Source: RGIG6353 sp045653035
Lineage (GTDB): Bacteria > Bacillota > Clostridia > Oscillospirales > SIG627
Assembly: GCA_045653035.1 (NCBI GenBank)
Contig: JAZOLO010000016.1
Span: 62,001 to 126,000 of the forward strand
DNA length: 64,000 bases
Reading direction: 5' to 3'
Positions 52,501 to 59,750 of the stretch are shown here, piece by piece. The notes under the pieces were generated by a model. The model made no database searches, was not told where the DNA came from, and was given only the letters and a program-made list of their open reading frames with translations. Each line of letters begins with the position of its first letter. Position 1 is the stretch's first letter. Position numbers and translations under genes: made by a program.

Positions 52501-52563
52501 ATATAAAAAAGCAGATAGCCAACTTCGTGCCTATCTGTTTTTTTATGGCGCAGGAAGAGGGAT
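52501..52563. repeat. 63-bp direct repeat, copy 2 (with the intact tRNA)
   Basis: The second copy joins the intact tRNA-Ser(TGA). The 122 bases between the copies hold no clear gene. Its hairpin (GCAGATAG with CTATCTG, flanked by A6 and T7) is the terminator of the tRNA. Confidence 0.9.
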
Positions 52564-52634
52564 TCGAACCCCCGTGGGCTTTCACCCAAACGGTTTTCAA
52601 GACCGCCTCGTTATGACCGCTTCGATATTCCTGC
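52546..52634 (-). tRNA. tRNA-Ser(TGA)
   Basis: A class II tRNA reading UCA-type codons. Acceptor GCAGGAA with TTCCTGC, discriminator G and encoded CCA (52548-52546). Anticodon stem CGGT/ACCG with loop CTTGAAA gives TGA. Long variable arm (GGGTGAAAGCCC), T-arm GGGGGTTCGAATCCC. It sits between a 3' fragment and a broken 5' copy of itself. Confidence 0.95.
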
Positions 52635-52682
52635 ATATATATAAATATTAAATTGTAAACTAGCTAACTGGAAAACCAAAGA

Positions 52683-52840
52683 CGGTTTTCAAGCCTTCGT
52701 GCCCTTCCTAAAATCACCTCGCCTGCCAAGCAAACAAGTGTGCTCGTCAAGCTCACGATTTTAGTGAAGCACTCGTCAAAAACGATGCACCGCATCTTTT
52801 TTGACTCGCTTACCCGTTATGACCGCTTCGATATTCCTGC
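52683..52840 (-). pseudogene. Broken second copy of tRNA-Ser(TGA), split by a 121-bp insert
   Basis: The first 26 bases of the tRNA (acceptor and D-arm; 52840-52815) are copied exactly, and the match to the intact gene extends upstream to 52847 (33 bp, copied from 52609-52641). After 121 unrelated bases, CTTGAAAACCG of the anticodon arm resumes at 52693-52683 and then the similarity ends. The insert folds: 52775-52805 is a GTCAAAAA hairpin, and CTAAAATC at 52708 pairs with GATTTTAG at 52757. Confidence 0.65.
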
Positions 52841-52908
52841 ATATATAAAGTTGTTTTTTTGACAGCTTTATTATTTTACTATGAGTTATGCGATTTGTCA
52901 AGTATTTT

Positions 52909-53499
52909 TTATCTTATTTTAGCTCTTTCTACTATTCCTACTATTTTTCCAGAGAGTATTACCGAGAAAAGTGAGAAAAGGAGCCTTTTTGGCGGTATGT
53001 AGGTAAGAGAGAGGGAGAGTACTACAAGGTCACTTACAAGGTATACACTTTCAATTTTCCACTTGAATTTTCTTGACAATGCCATGGCGAGGGCATCGTC
53101 GCCCGTAGGTGCACCGCCTGCTTTGACAGATAGTCCACAGCCTACACCGATAAACACCGCACCAATAATTGACGCGACGAGAGGATAGGGCGACAAATCA
53201 AAAATAGGTGCAGTCCCCTCAAGAAGCCTGTAGGAGAGAGAAAAGGTTACAGTGCCTATTGCGGAATAGAAAAGAAAGCTCTTTCCGAATGTACGCCATC
53301 CCAGAAAATAGCAAATAGCGTTCATAACGAGTGACGTTATTGCAGGGGAGACACATAGGATGCTTTTGAAAAGAAGTGAGGCACCCAGTACACCGCCCTC
53401 GGTGACTCCCGAAAAAGAATGTATCTCGTAAAGCCCGAAAGCAAGAATAAAAGCACCCAAAATGCTTAAAGCCGTGTTTTTTATGTACGATGCTTTCAA
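52909..53499 (-). CDS. YitT/YczE-family membrane protein
   Basis: A 196-aa integral membrane protein with about six hydrophobic segments. Family patterns: FSGVTEGGVLGASLLF (near 28) and the Gly-rich loop SVKAGGAPTGDDALAMALS (near 128). It lacks the C-terminal DUF2179 domain found in longer YitT proteins. Function unknown; some relatives are linked to transport or to oxidative stress. Divergent from the riboswitch-controlled operon. Confidence 0.78.
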   Translation of the reverse strand: MKASYIKNTALSILGAFILAFGLYEIHSFSGVTEGGVLGASLLFKSILCVSPAITSLVMNAICYFLGWRTFGKSFLFYSAIGTVTFSLSYRLLEGTAPIFDLSPYPLVASIIGAVFIGVGCGLSVKAGGAPTGDDALAMALSRKFKWKIESVYLVSDLVVLSLSLTYIPPKRLLFSLFSVILSGKIVGIVERAKIR

Positions 53500-53578
53500 A
53501 ACGGTAGTCCCACCTTTCTTTTAGTAAATTTATTCTAATAGGTTTTTTAAAAAAAATCAATCTTTTTTTCATCAATTC

Positions 53579-53607
53579 TTGCTTTTGCTTTGCTTTTGTG
53601 TTAAAAT
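53579..53607 (+). promoter_or_regulatory. Promoter of the cobalamin-riboswitch operon
   Basis: TTGCTT (53579-53584), 17 bases, TAAAAT (53602-53607). It would start RNA a few bases before the aptamer. Confidence 0.6.
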
Positions 53608-53619
53608 AAATCGACAGTT

Positions 53620-53821
53620 CATCGAAATTTCGTTGTCGGGCTTTTTGCTCGGGGATAGGGGAACCGCGGTGTAATTCCGTGACAACAGCCATTGCCGTTA
53701 TAGTCGGAATGCCTATCGGACTGTGACTGTATTCTCCTTGGGCAAGCGAGGGAGTAAGGTCAAATTTGCAGACACAGTCTGCCTTTTTGTCATGCTCTCT
53801 TTTGGAGGGCATTATTTTTTT
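53620..53821 (+). promoter_or_regulatory. Cobalamin riboswitch with attenuator terminator
   Basis: The B12-aptamer core is visible: GGGGAACCGCGGTGTAATTCC (about 53657-53677), then ACAACAGCCATTGCCGTTAT, the GGAATGCC segment, and a B12-box-like end CAGACACAGTCTGCC (53769-53783). After it, ATGCTCTC (53792-53799) pairs with GAGGGCAT (53805-53812) and is followed by TATTTTTTT, a terminator just before the ribosome site. So cobalamin binding should stop transcription of the two downstream genes. Covariance scoring was not run. Confidence 0.82.
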
Positions 53822-53836
53822 GAAAGGAAAAAAAGA

Positions 53837-54295
53837 ATGAAAAAAATCAGTTTACTTTTAGCACTTCTTTTATTATTTGCACTTACCTCCTGTCAGAACA
53901 CACCTGATGTACCCGAAACGCCTAATACTATGACCGATACTGCTGAAACAGTAGAAGAGGGTATCTGGGTATCAGCCATTTACAAAGAAGATACCGAGAT
54001 AGGTGAGGGAGATACAAAAATTGAGGTAGAGGTTGAGGCAGAGAGCAAGAAAATAACCCTTACCGTCAACACCAATGCCGAAACACTTGCAGATGCCCTT
54101 CTTGAAAACTCACTTATCGAGGGTGAGGACGGCCAGTACGGAATATACATAAAGGTTGTCAACGGAATCCGTGCCGACTATGATAAGGATAAGAAATATT
54201 GGGGACTTTACAAAAACGGTGAATATCTTATGTCGGGTGCTGATACTACACCTATCGCCGACGGCGAGCATTATGAGTTTGTATACTCCAAATAA
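53837..54295 (+). CDS. Transcobalamin-like (DUF4430) lipoprotein
   Basis: A 152-aa lipoprotein: signal peptide with lipobox LTSC (Cys19), a Thr/Pro/Glu-rich linker, then a DUF4430/Transcobalamin-like C-terminal fold ending with DYDKDKKYWGLYKNGEYLMSGADTTPIADGEHYEFVYSK-type strands (typical W-x-x-Y-x-N-G and G-D-x-y-E-F pattern). In intrinsic factor and transcobalamin this fold covers bound cobalamin. With the riboswitch in front and an ECF substrate-binding protein behind, it is likely a surface cobalamin-capture protein. Start ATG 53837 after GAAAGGA. Confidence 0.78.
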   Translation: MKKISLLLALLLLFALTSCQNTPDVPETPNTMTDTAETVEEGIWVSAIYKEDTEIGEGDTKIEVEVEAESKKITLTVNTNAETLADALLENSLIEGEDGQYGIYIKVVNGIRADYDKDKKYWGLYKNGEYLMSGADTTPIADGEHYEFVYSK

Positions 54296-54812
54296 AAGAG
54301 TCTTGAGCGTCAAAGAGCTTGCCCTCTTTGCCATGCTCGGCACTATAATGTTCACTTCCAAGGTCATAATGGAGTTTCTTCCCAACGTGCATCTTCTCGC
54401 ATCTCTCACTATGACCTATACTGTGGTATTCCGAAAGAAAGCACTTATTCCCATATATGTTTTCGTTTTTCTTACTGGTTTGTGGTTTGGGTTTTCTACT
54501 TGGTGGGTTCCGTATCTCTATTTATGGACTGTTCTTTGGGGTGTTACTATGCTTCTTCCTCGCAATATGCCGAAAAGATGGGCGGTGGTGGTCTATCCAC
54601 TCGTTTGCTCTCTCCATGGACTTGCATACGGTACGCTTTATGCACCGGCACAGGCGCTACTTTTTGGGCTTGACTTTCGGGGAATGCTTTTATGGATTGC
54701 AGCAGGTTTTCCTTGGGACATAGTTCAGGCACTGGGCAATATAATTGCGGGACTGTTGATTTTTCCTCTTTCCAAAACAATGAAAAAGCTCACGAAAAGC
54801 CCTTATGTGTAA
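54273..54812 (+). CDS. ECF transporter substrate-binding (S) protein, probable cobalamin type
   Basis: A 179-aa membrane protein with about six spans (FAMLGTIMFTSKVIMEFLP, ALIPIYVFVFLTGLWFG, LYLWTVLWGVTML, GLAYGTLYAPAQALLFG and MLLWIAAGFPWDIVQALGNIIAGLLIFPL). The A-x-x-x-A-like contacts and the WDIVQALGN ending are in the style of group II ECF S-components. Substrate is inferred as cobalamin from the riboswitch and the transcobalamin-like gene, whose end it overlaps by 23 bases. The energising EcfA/T genes are not in the window. Confidence 0.72.
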   Translation: MSLYTPNKRVLSVKELALFAMLGTIMFTSKVIMEFLPNVHLLASLTMTYTVVFRKKALIPIYVFVFLTGLWFGFSTWWVPYLYLWTVLWGVTMLLPRNMPKRWAVVVYPLVCSLHGLAYGTLYAPAQALLFGLDFRGMLLWIAAGFPWDIVQALGNIIAGLLIFPLSKTMKKLTKSPYV

Positions 54813-54866
54813 AAGGAACACATAAAGGTTCTTTCTATATGATATGAGTAGAATTGGAACTAAACG

Positions 54867-55712
54867 TCAAGCCATATATTTTTTTATTTCCTCAATGCGT
54901 TTTTGTGCAGTTTCCCGTCCTATGTTGTACGCCACCTTTAGATTTTCGGGGTCTTTTTCCACCTTGCCCACAGGCAAGTCGTAGGGGGGACGCAAAACGA
55001 GAAGCTCACCCTTGTCTTCTCTTTCTTTTATATAGTCAAGAGTTTCATTGTAGTTTTCGTATCTCTCTTTTGCTGTCCTCACAAAATTCGGATATTTTTT
55101 GTACTTTGCCTTTATAAACGGCATCATTTTGTTTTTACCCTTTCGATAGCCGTTCGGCTGTGTTAATACTACAATGTTTTTGTCATATCCAAGAGACTCA
55201 AAAAACTTTACTGGAATGGAGTCGGCAATACCGCCGTCAAGAAGCTTCTGCCCGTCGATTTCAACTATTTTTGAAACCAGTGGCATAGATGCAGAGGCTC
55301 TTATCCAATCAAAGCCGTGGTCGTGAAAGCCATCATATTTATGGTACACCGCTTTCCCTGTTTCAAGGTCGGTTGCAACAACGAAAAATTCCGACGGGTC
55401 TTTTCCAAAGGCTTCAAAGTCGAAAACGTCGTGCTTTAAGGGAACTTCCCCGTAGCAAAACTCGGTACTGAAAATGTTACCCGTTTTGAGAAGTACGCCA
55501 AAACCGCTGTAACGCTTGTCACGGCAAAAGCGGGTGTTGTAGCGGAGAACTCTGCCTATCTGTCCCGATTTATAATTACAGCCGAACGCCGCCCCTGCAG
55601 ACACACCGATAACGCCGTCAAAGCGTATGCCGTTTTCCATCAGCACGTCAATTACCCCTGCGGTGAATAGCCCTCTCATTGCACCGCCCTCTAAAATAAG
55701 TCCTCTTTTCAT
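54867..55712 (-). CDS. Patatin-like phospholipase (RssA/YlbK type)
   Basis: A 281-aa serine hydrolase with a Ser-Asp dyad: oxyanion loop EGGAMRG (8-14), nucleophile elbow GVSAGA (near 38), and LLDGGIADSIP with the catalytic Asp (near 160). No signal peptide, so it acts in the cytosol or on the inner membrane face. Substrate unknown. It stands alone; the nearby upstream palindrome at 55798-55826 belongs to a repeated intergenic element. Confidence 0.87.
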   Translation of the reverse strand: MKRGLILEGGAMRGLFTAGVIDVLMENGIRFDGVIGVSAGAAFGCNYKSGQIGRVLRYNTRFCRDKRYSGFGVLLKTGNIFSTEFCYGEVPLKHDVFDFEAFGKDPSEFFVVATDLETGKAVYHKYDGFHDHGFDWIRASASMPLVSKIVEIDGQKLLDGGIADSIPVKFFESLGYDKNIVVLTQPNGYRKGKNKMMPFIKAKYKKYPNFVRTAKERYENYNETLDYIKEREDKGELLVLRPPYDLPVGKVEKDPENLKVAYNIGRETAQKRIEEIKKYMA

Positions 55713-55769
55713 AAAATCCCTACTTTATTCTTTGATATAAATATTGTATCACATCTTTTGAAATTTTTC

Positions 55770-55826
55770 CATAAAAGTTTTTGAAGGGGAAGTAAGAGGG
55801 GGAACTTTTCCATAAAAAGTTCCCCC
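55770..55826. repeat. Intergenic palindrome, copy A
   Basis: AAAGTTTTTGAA (near 55774) then GGGGGAACTTTT (55798-55809) pairing perfectly with AAAAGTTCCCCC (55815-55826). The same plan, with other arm sequence, is at 63687-63738. No T-run follows on the clpB transcript side. Confidence 0.65.
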
Positions 55827-55833
55827 TATAATA

Positions 55834-58422
55834 TTATTTTATTACAATTTCATCATTTTCCAAATCAACCGTTAGAGTATCCCCTTCGCTGATGTTGCCT
55901 TCGATTATCTTTCGTGCAACAAGCGTTTCGACGGTTTGCCTTACGTATCTCTTGAGCGGTCTTGCACCGAACTGCGGGTCGTAGCCCTTTTCTGCAATAA
56001 AGGACTTGGCACTCTCCGTCACCTCGAGCTTTATTCTCTGTGCCGACAGTCTTGCACGAAGCGAGTCAAGAGTAAGGTCAATAATCCTTGTTATATGCTC
56101 CTTTGAAAGAGGCGTGAAGATTATGGTCTCGTCAAGTCGGTTGAGGAACTCGGGACGGAAATTCTGACGGAGGAGAAGAGAGATGTTCTTTCTCGTTTCC
56201 TCGTCAATCTCTCCGCCCTTTTCTATCGCTTCGAGAATAAGGGGAGAGCCGAGGTTTGACGTGAGAATGATAACGGTATTCTTGAAGTCTACCGTTCTGC
56301 CCTGTGAGTCGGTGATACGTCCGTCGTCAAGCACCTGTAAAAGCACGTTGAACACGTCGGGGTGTGCCTTTTCAATTTCGTCGAAAAGCACTACCGAGTA
56401 GGGTCTGCGTCTTACCGCCTCGGTAAGCTGACCGCCCTCGTCGTAGCCTACGTAGCCTGGAGGCGCTCCTATAAGACGGGATACCGAGAATTTCTCCATG
56501 TACTCCGACATATCTATTCTTACCATATTCTTTTCGTCGTCGAAAAGACTTTCGGCAAGAGTCTTTGCAAGCTCGGTCTTACCAACACCCGTAGGACCGA
56601 GGAACAGGAATGAGCCGATGGGACGATTTGGGTCTTGAATGCCCGCACGGGAACGGAGGATTGCCTCTGTTACAGAAACGACAGCCTCGTCCTGTCCTAT
56701 GACTCTCTTGTGGAGAATGGACTCAAGGGAGAGTAGCTTGTCCTTTTCGCCCTCAACAAGCTTCTTTACGGGGATACCCGTCCAACGCTCTACAATTCTC
56801 GCGATTTCTTCTTCCGTTACCTTATCACGAAGAAGCGCTTTTTCGTTTGACGCCGTTTTTTCAGCCTCCTCAATTTTCGAGATAAGCTCGGGCTTCTTTT
56901 TGTATTTCAGCTCGGCGGCACGATTTAAGTCATAAACGCTTTCCGCCTTTTCAATTTCATAGTTTACGTCCTCAAGCTCTTCCCTAAGCTTTCTTACGTC
57001 GCTGATGGCATTTTTTTCATTCTCCCATTTAGCTTTAAGGGAGTTGAACTCGTCACGCATGACGGATAGCTCACGCTTTATTTCTTCAAGATGCTCACGG
57101 GAGAGCTTGTCGGTCTCCTTTGAAAGAGCCGCTTCTTCAATTTCGTGCTGAATTATCTTTCTCTGTATCACGTCAAGCTCAATGGGGAGTGAGTCGATTT
57201 CGGTGCGTATCATAGCGCACGCCTCGTCTACAAGGTCAATTGCCTTGTCGGGAAGAAAACGGTCTGTAATGTAGCGGTTTGAAAGAGTTGCCGCCGAAAT
57301 GAGAGCCGAGTCCTGAATTTTCACTCCATGGAATACCTCGTATCTTTCTTTAAGTCCTCGGAGTATGGCAACTGTATCGTCAACGGTAGGCTCGCCAACA
57401 AGGACAGGCTGAAAGCGTCTTTCAAGCGCCGCATCCTTTTCTATATACTTTCGGTACTCGTCAAGAGTAGTTGCACCGATACAGTGAAGCTCGCCACGGG
57501 CAAGTAGCGGCTTTAAAAGGTTTCCTGCATCCATCGCACCGTCAGTCTTTCCTGCACCGACAATTGTGTGAAGCTCGTCGATAAAGAGAATTATCCTGCC
57601 CTCGCTCTTCGCCACCTCGGAGAGTACCGCCTTGAGTCTTTCTTCAAACTCTCCTCGGTACTTTGCACCTGCAATGAGCGCGCCCATATCAAGAGCAAAG
57701 ATTGTCTTATCTTTAAGGGATGCAGGGACGTCACCCTTCACGATACGCTGTGCAAGTCCCTCTGCAATAGCAGTTTTACCGGCACCCGGCTCACCGATTA
57801 GTACGGGATTATTTTTCGTTTTGCGGGAGAGAATTCTAATGGCGTTTCTTATTTCATCATCACGTCCGATTACAGGGTCAGGCTTTTTTGTTCTTGCTCT
57901 CTCTACAAGGTCGGTGCCATACTTTGCAAGTGCATCGTAGGTCTCCTCGGGGTTATCGCTTTGTACCCTTGCATTTTTTCTGACGGTCGAGAGTGCTGAA
58001 AGAAACTTTTCCTTATCAATTCCGAAAAGGGAGAAAAGCTTCGATATATCTCTGTCTTGAGAGTCAATAAGGGCAAGGAATATATGCTCCACCGATATGA
58101 AGTCGTCCTTCATCGAGTCGGCTGTCTTTTCGGCAGATGAGAGTATTCTGTCAACCTCCGATGAAACGTACACCTTATCCGCCTCTCTGCCGTTACCCGA
58201 AATTTTGGGAAGCCTTTCGATGAGTCCCTTTGCTTCTCTACTCAGAGAATCGGGATTACCGTTCATTTTTATTATAAGCTGACGTATAAGTCCGCCATCA
58301 TCTTCAAGAAGTGAGAGTAGAAGATGACAGGCTTCCATCTGAGAATTTCCATATTCGGATACAATGGATTGTGCTCTCTGCAATGCTTCGAGTGATTTTT
58401 GAGTGAATTTTTGTGCATTCAT
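55834..58422 (-). CDS. clpB: ATP-dependent disaggregase ClpB
   Basis: An 862-aa hexameric chaperone that pulls proteins out of aggregates with DnaK. Order: N-terminal domain (1-150), first AAA+ with GEPGAGKTAIAEG (near 202) and LFIDELHTIVGAG, the coiled-coil middle domain (about 400-530) that marks ClpB, and second AAA+ with GPTGVGKTELAKT (near 605) and LFDEIEKAHPDVFN. No IGF loop, so no ClpP partner. A CIRCE operator lies 93 bases upstream of the start. GGAGGTG precedes the ATG. Confidence 0.96.
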   Translation of the reverse strand: MNAQKFTQKSLEALQRAQSIVSEYGNSQMEACHLLLSLLEDDGGLIRQLIIKMNGNPDSLSREAKGLIERLPKISGNGREADKVYVSSEVDRILSSAEKTADSMKDDFISVEHIFLALIDSQDRDISKLFSLFGIDKEKFLSALSTVRKNARVQSDNPEETYDALAKYGTDLVERARTKKPDPVIGRDDEIRNAIRILSRKTKNNPVLIGEPGAGKTAIAEGLAQRIVKGDVPASLKDKTIFALDMGALIAGAKYRGEFEERLKAVLSEVAKSEGRIILFIDELHTIVGAGKTDGAMDAGNLLKPLLARGELHCIGATTLDEYRKYIEKDAALERRFQPVLVGEPTVDDTVAILRGLKERYEVFHGVKIQDSALISAATLSNRYITDRFLPDKAIDLVDEACAMIRTEIDSLPIELDVIQRKIIQHEIEEAALSKETDKLSREHLEEIKRELSVMRDEFNSLKAKWENEKNAISDVRKLREELEDVNYEIEKAESVYDLNRAAELKYKKKPELISKIEEAEKTASNEKALLRDKVTEEEIARIVERWTGIPVKKLVEGEKDKLLSLESILHKRVIGQDEAVVSVTEAILRSRAGIQDPNRPIGSFLFLGPTGVGKTELAKTLAESLFDDEKNMVRIDMSEYMEKFSVSRLIGAPPGYVGYDEGGQLTEAVRRRPYSVVLFDEIEKAHPDVFNVLLQVLDDGRITDSQGRTVDFKNTVIILTSNLGSPLILEAIEKGGEIDEETRKNISLLLRQNFRPEFLNRLDETIIFTPLSKEHITRIIDLTLDSLRARLSAQRIKLEVTESAKSFIAEKGYDPQFGARPLKRYVRQTVETLVARKIIEGNISEGDTLTVDLENDEIVIK

Positions 58423-58514
58423 TTATTACACCTCCACTATTCGTTTTGTCTGTGCTTATTATAGTGCGATTTTGTGAATATTTAGTTAACATAGTATATC
58501 CTAAAAGTAAACGT

Positions 58515-58541
58515 TTAGCACTCTTTCGTTGAGAGTGCTAA
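58515..58541. promoter_or_regulatory. CIRCE operator (HrcA binding site)
   Basis: TTAGCACTC, nine bases, GAGTGCTAA: a perfect match to consensus. It lies between clpB (minus) and rpmG (plus). It is 93 bases from the clpB start and 36 bases from the rpmG -35 box, so clpB is the likely target. A -10-like TATAAT for clpB lies at 58463-58458, but its -35 region is weak. Confidence 0.92.
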
Positions 58542-58577
58542 AAAATAAGAAGAAAAATACAAAAATAAATAAAAACC

Positions 58578-58606
58578 TTGACAAAAACCTTAAAGAGTGG
58601 TATACT
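58578..58606 (+). promoter_or_regulatory. SigA promoter of rpmG-secE-nusG
   Basis: TTGACA (58578-58583), 17 bases, TATACT (58601-58606). Confidence 0.85.
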
Positions 58607-58678
58607 TACTCTACCTCTTTGGGCTTTTCTGCCGAGAGGGAGGCGCGATTATTCGCAAAAATAAACGGAGGTGCCGAT

Positions 58679-58828
58679 ATGAGAGTAAAAATTACACTCG
58701 CTTGCAGTGAATGTAAGCAAAGAAATTACGACACGGTCAAAAATAAGAAAAATGACCCTGACAGACTTGAGATGAACAAGTACAGTAAGTTGTGACGTAA
58801 GCACACTCTTCATAAAGAGACTAAGTAA
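58679..58828 (+). pseudogene. rpmG: 50S ribosomal protein L33 interrupted by an in-frame UGA
   Basis: The first 38 codons encode a normal L33 start (MRVKITLACSECKQRNYDT, zinc pair C9/C12). Codon 39 is TGA (58793-58795). The same frame then continues R-K-H-T-L-H-K-E-T-K and ends with TAA at 58826-58828, giving exactly the canonical 49 codons. In zinc-type L33 codon 39 is the last cysteine (second CxxC at 36 and 39); here 36 is Ser (AGT) and 39 is TGA. It may make a 38-aa protein, be read through, or be a dead copy. Perfect GGAGGTG before the ATG; secE follows 28 bases after the TAA. Confidence 0.85.
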
Positions 58829-58856
58829 TTAGAACGAAGAAGAGGAGGTCATTAAC

Positions 58857-59072
58857 ATGGCAGAAGAAAAGGTAAGAAAGACGAACCGAGTTGCGAAATT
58901 TTTCAAAGACCTTAAAAGAGAACTTAAAAACATCGTTTGGTCGCCCAAGAAGGACGTTATGAAGAATACCACGGTAGTAGTTGTTGTTACTGCTATCAGT
59001 GCGGTAGTAATCATGCTTCTTGACGCAGGACTCACGACGGTTCTTGACTTACTTGTAAATTTGTTTAATTAA
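58857..59072 (+). CDS. secE: Preprotein translocase subunit SecE
   Basis: A 71-aa single-span SecE of the short Gram-positive type: RVAKFFKDLKRELKNIVWSPKKDV is the conserved amphipathic helix before the membrane span (VVVVVTAISAVVIMLLDAGL). It clamps SecY. Typical place between rpmG and nusG. GAGGAGG precedes the ATG. Confidence 0.94.
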   Translation: MAEEKVRKTNRVAKFFKDLKRELKNIVWSPKKDVMKNTTVVVVVTAISAVVIMLLDAGLTTVLDLLVNLFN

Positions 59073-59086
59073 TCGGGGGCGGTATT

Positions 59087-59608
59087 ATGCTTCAGGATAA
59101 TAACACACCCCATTGGTATGTTGTCCATACCTATTCGGGTTATGAAAACAAAGTTGCAACAAATCTTGAAAAAATCGTAGAGAACCGCAACATGGGACAT
59201 CTTATCCACGCTATTAAGGTTCCCGTTGAGGAAATTGAAGTGGACGGTAAGAAGGAAGAGCATAAGCTTTTCCCCAGCTACGTTCTTGTCAAAATGATAA
59301 TGAACGATGAAAGCTGGCACGTTGTCCGTAACACTACCGGCGTAACCGGTTTTGTAGGACCTGGATCACAGCCCGTCGTTCTGCTTGATGAAGAAGTAGA
59401 AGCACTGGGCGTTGATACTGACGTTAAGACCCTTGATTTTGCAGTAGACGATACTGTTGAAATTACGGGCGGACCTCTCAGCGGAATTATTCCGTCCGGT
59501 AAGGTCCTTGAAATCTCAGAAGACTCAAAGAAGGTTAAGCTTCTTGTCAGTATGGGTGGCCGTGAATCGGCTATTGAGCTTGACGCAAACTGTGTCAAGA
59601 AAGTTTAA
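59087..59608 (+). CDS. nusG: Transcription antitermination factor NusG
   Basis: A 173-aa elongation factor. NGN domain with HWYVVHTYSGYENKVATNLE (9-28) and FPSYVLVKMIMNDESWHVVRNTTGVTGFVG, then a KOW domain (near 122, VDDTVEITGGPLSGIIPSGKVLEI). It binds RNA polymerase beta' clamp and couples with S10 or Rho. Follows secE by 14 bases. Confidence 0.95.
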   Translation: MLQDNNTPHWYVVHTYSGYENKVATNLEKIVENRNMGHLIHAIKVPVEEIEVDGKKEEHKLFPSYVLVKMIMNDESWHVVRNTTGVTGFVGPGSQPVVLLDEEVEALGVDTDVKTLDFAVDDTVEITGGPLSGIIPSGKVLEISEDSKKVKLLVSMGGRESAIELDANCVKKV

Positions 59609-59642
59609 TTTGTTTATTAAAAGCTAAAGGCTTTTGATAAAT

Positions 59643-59733
59643 GTATTCCGAAAAGACACGCTCATCATGCCGTCATTCATGAGATGCGACGGAATACAAA
59701 GTGGGAGGGACAAAGTCCCGAATTTATTACCAC
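59643..59733 (+). promoter_or_regulatory. Structured leader of rplK-rplA with L1-binding site
   Basis: Two elements precede rplK. GTATTCCG (59643-59650) pairs with CGGAATAC (59690-59697). Then GTGGGAGGGAC-AAA-GTCCCG...TTACCAC (59701-59733) forms the GTGG/CCAC stem with an inner GGGAC hairpin, the known mRNA mimic of the 23S L1-binding site. Excess L1 is expected to bind here and repress translation of both genes. Known from the family; not tested here. Confidence 0.78.
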
Positions 59734-59750
59734 ATGGAGGTGTATGAAAA

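Noticed and set aside
52188..52589. Minus-strand open frame of 133 codons
   Set aside because: It runs through the tRNA-Ser 3' half, the direct repeats and antisense to the rsmF-like gene; no ribosome site. A stretch starting MGKDLNTEG faintly recalls integrase N-termini but is too short to claim.
58806..58819. CTCTT-CATA-AAGAG hairpin 10 bases after the rpmG UGA as a selenocysteine element
   Set aside because: These bases encode the conserved TLHKE of L33 anyway, the stem is only 5 bp, and Cys36 is also lost, so a selenocysteine zinc site is unlikely.
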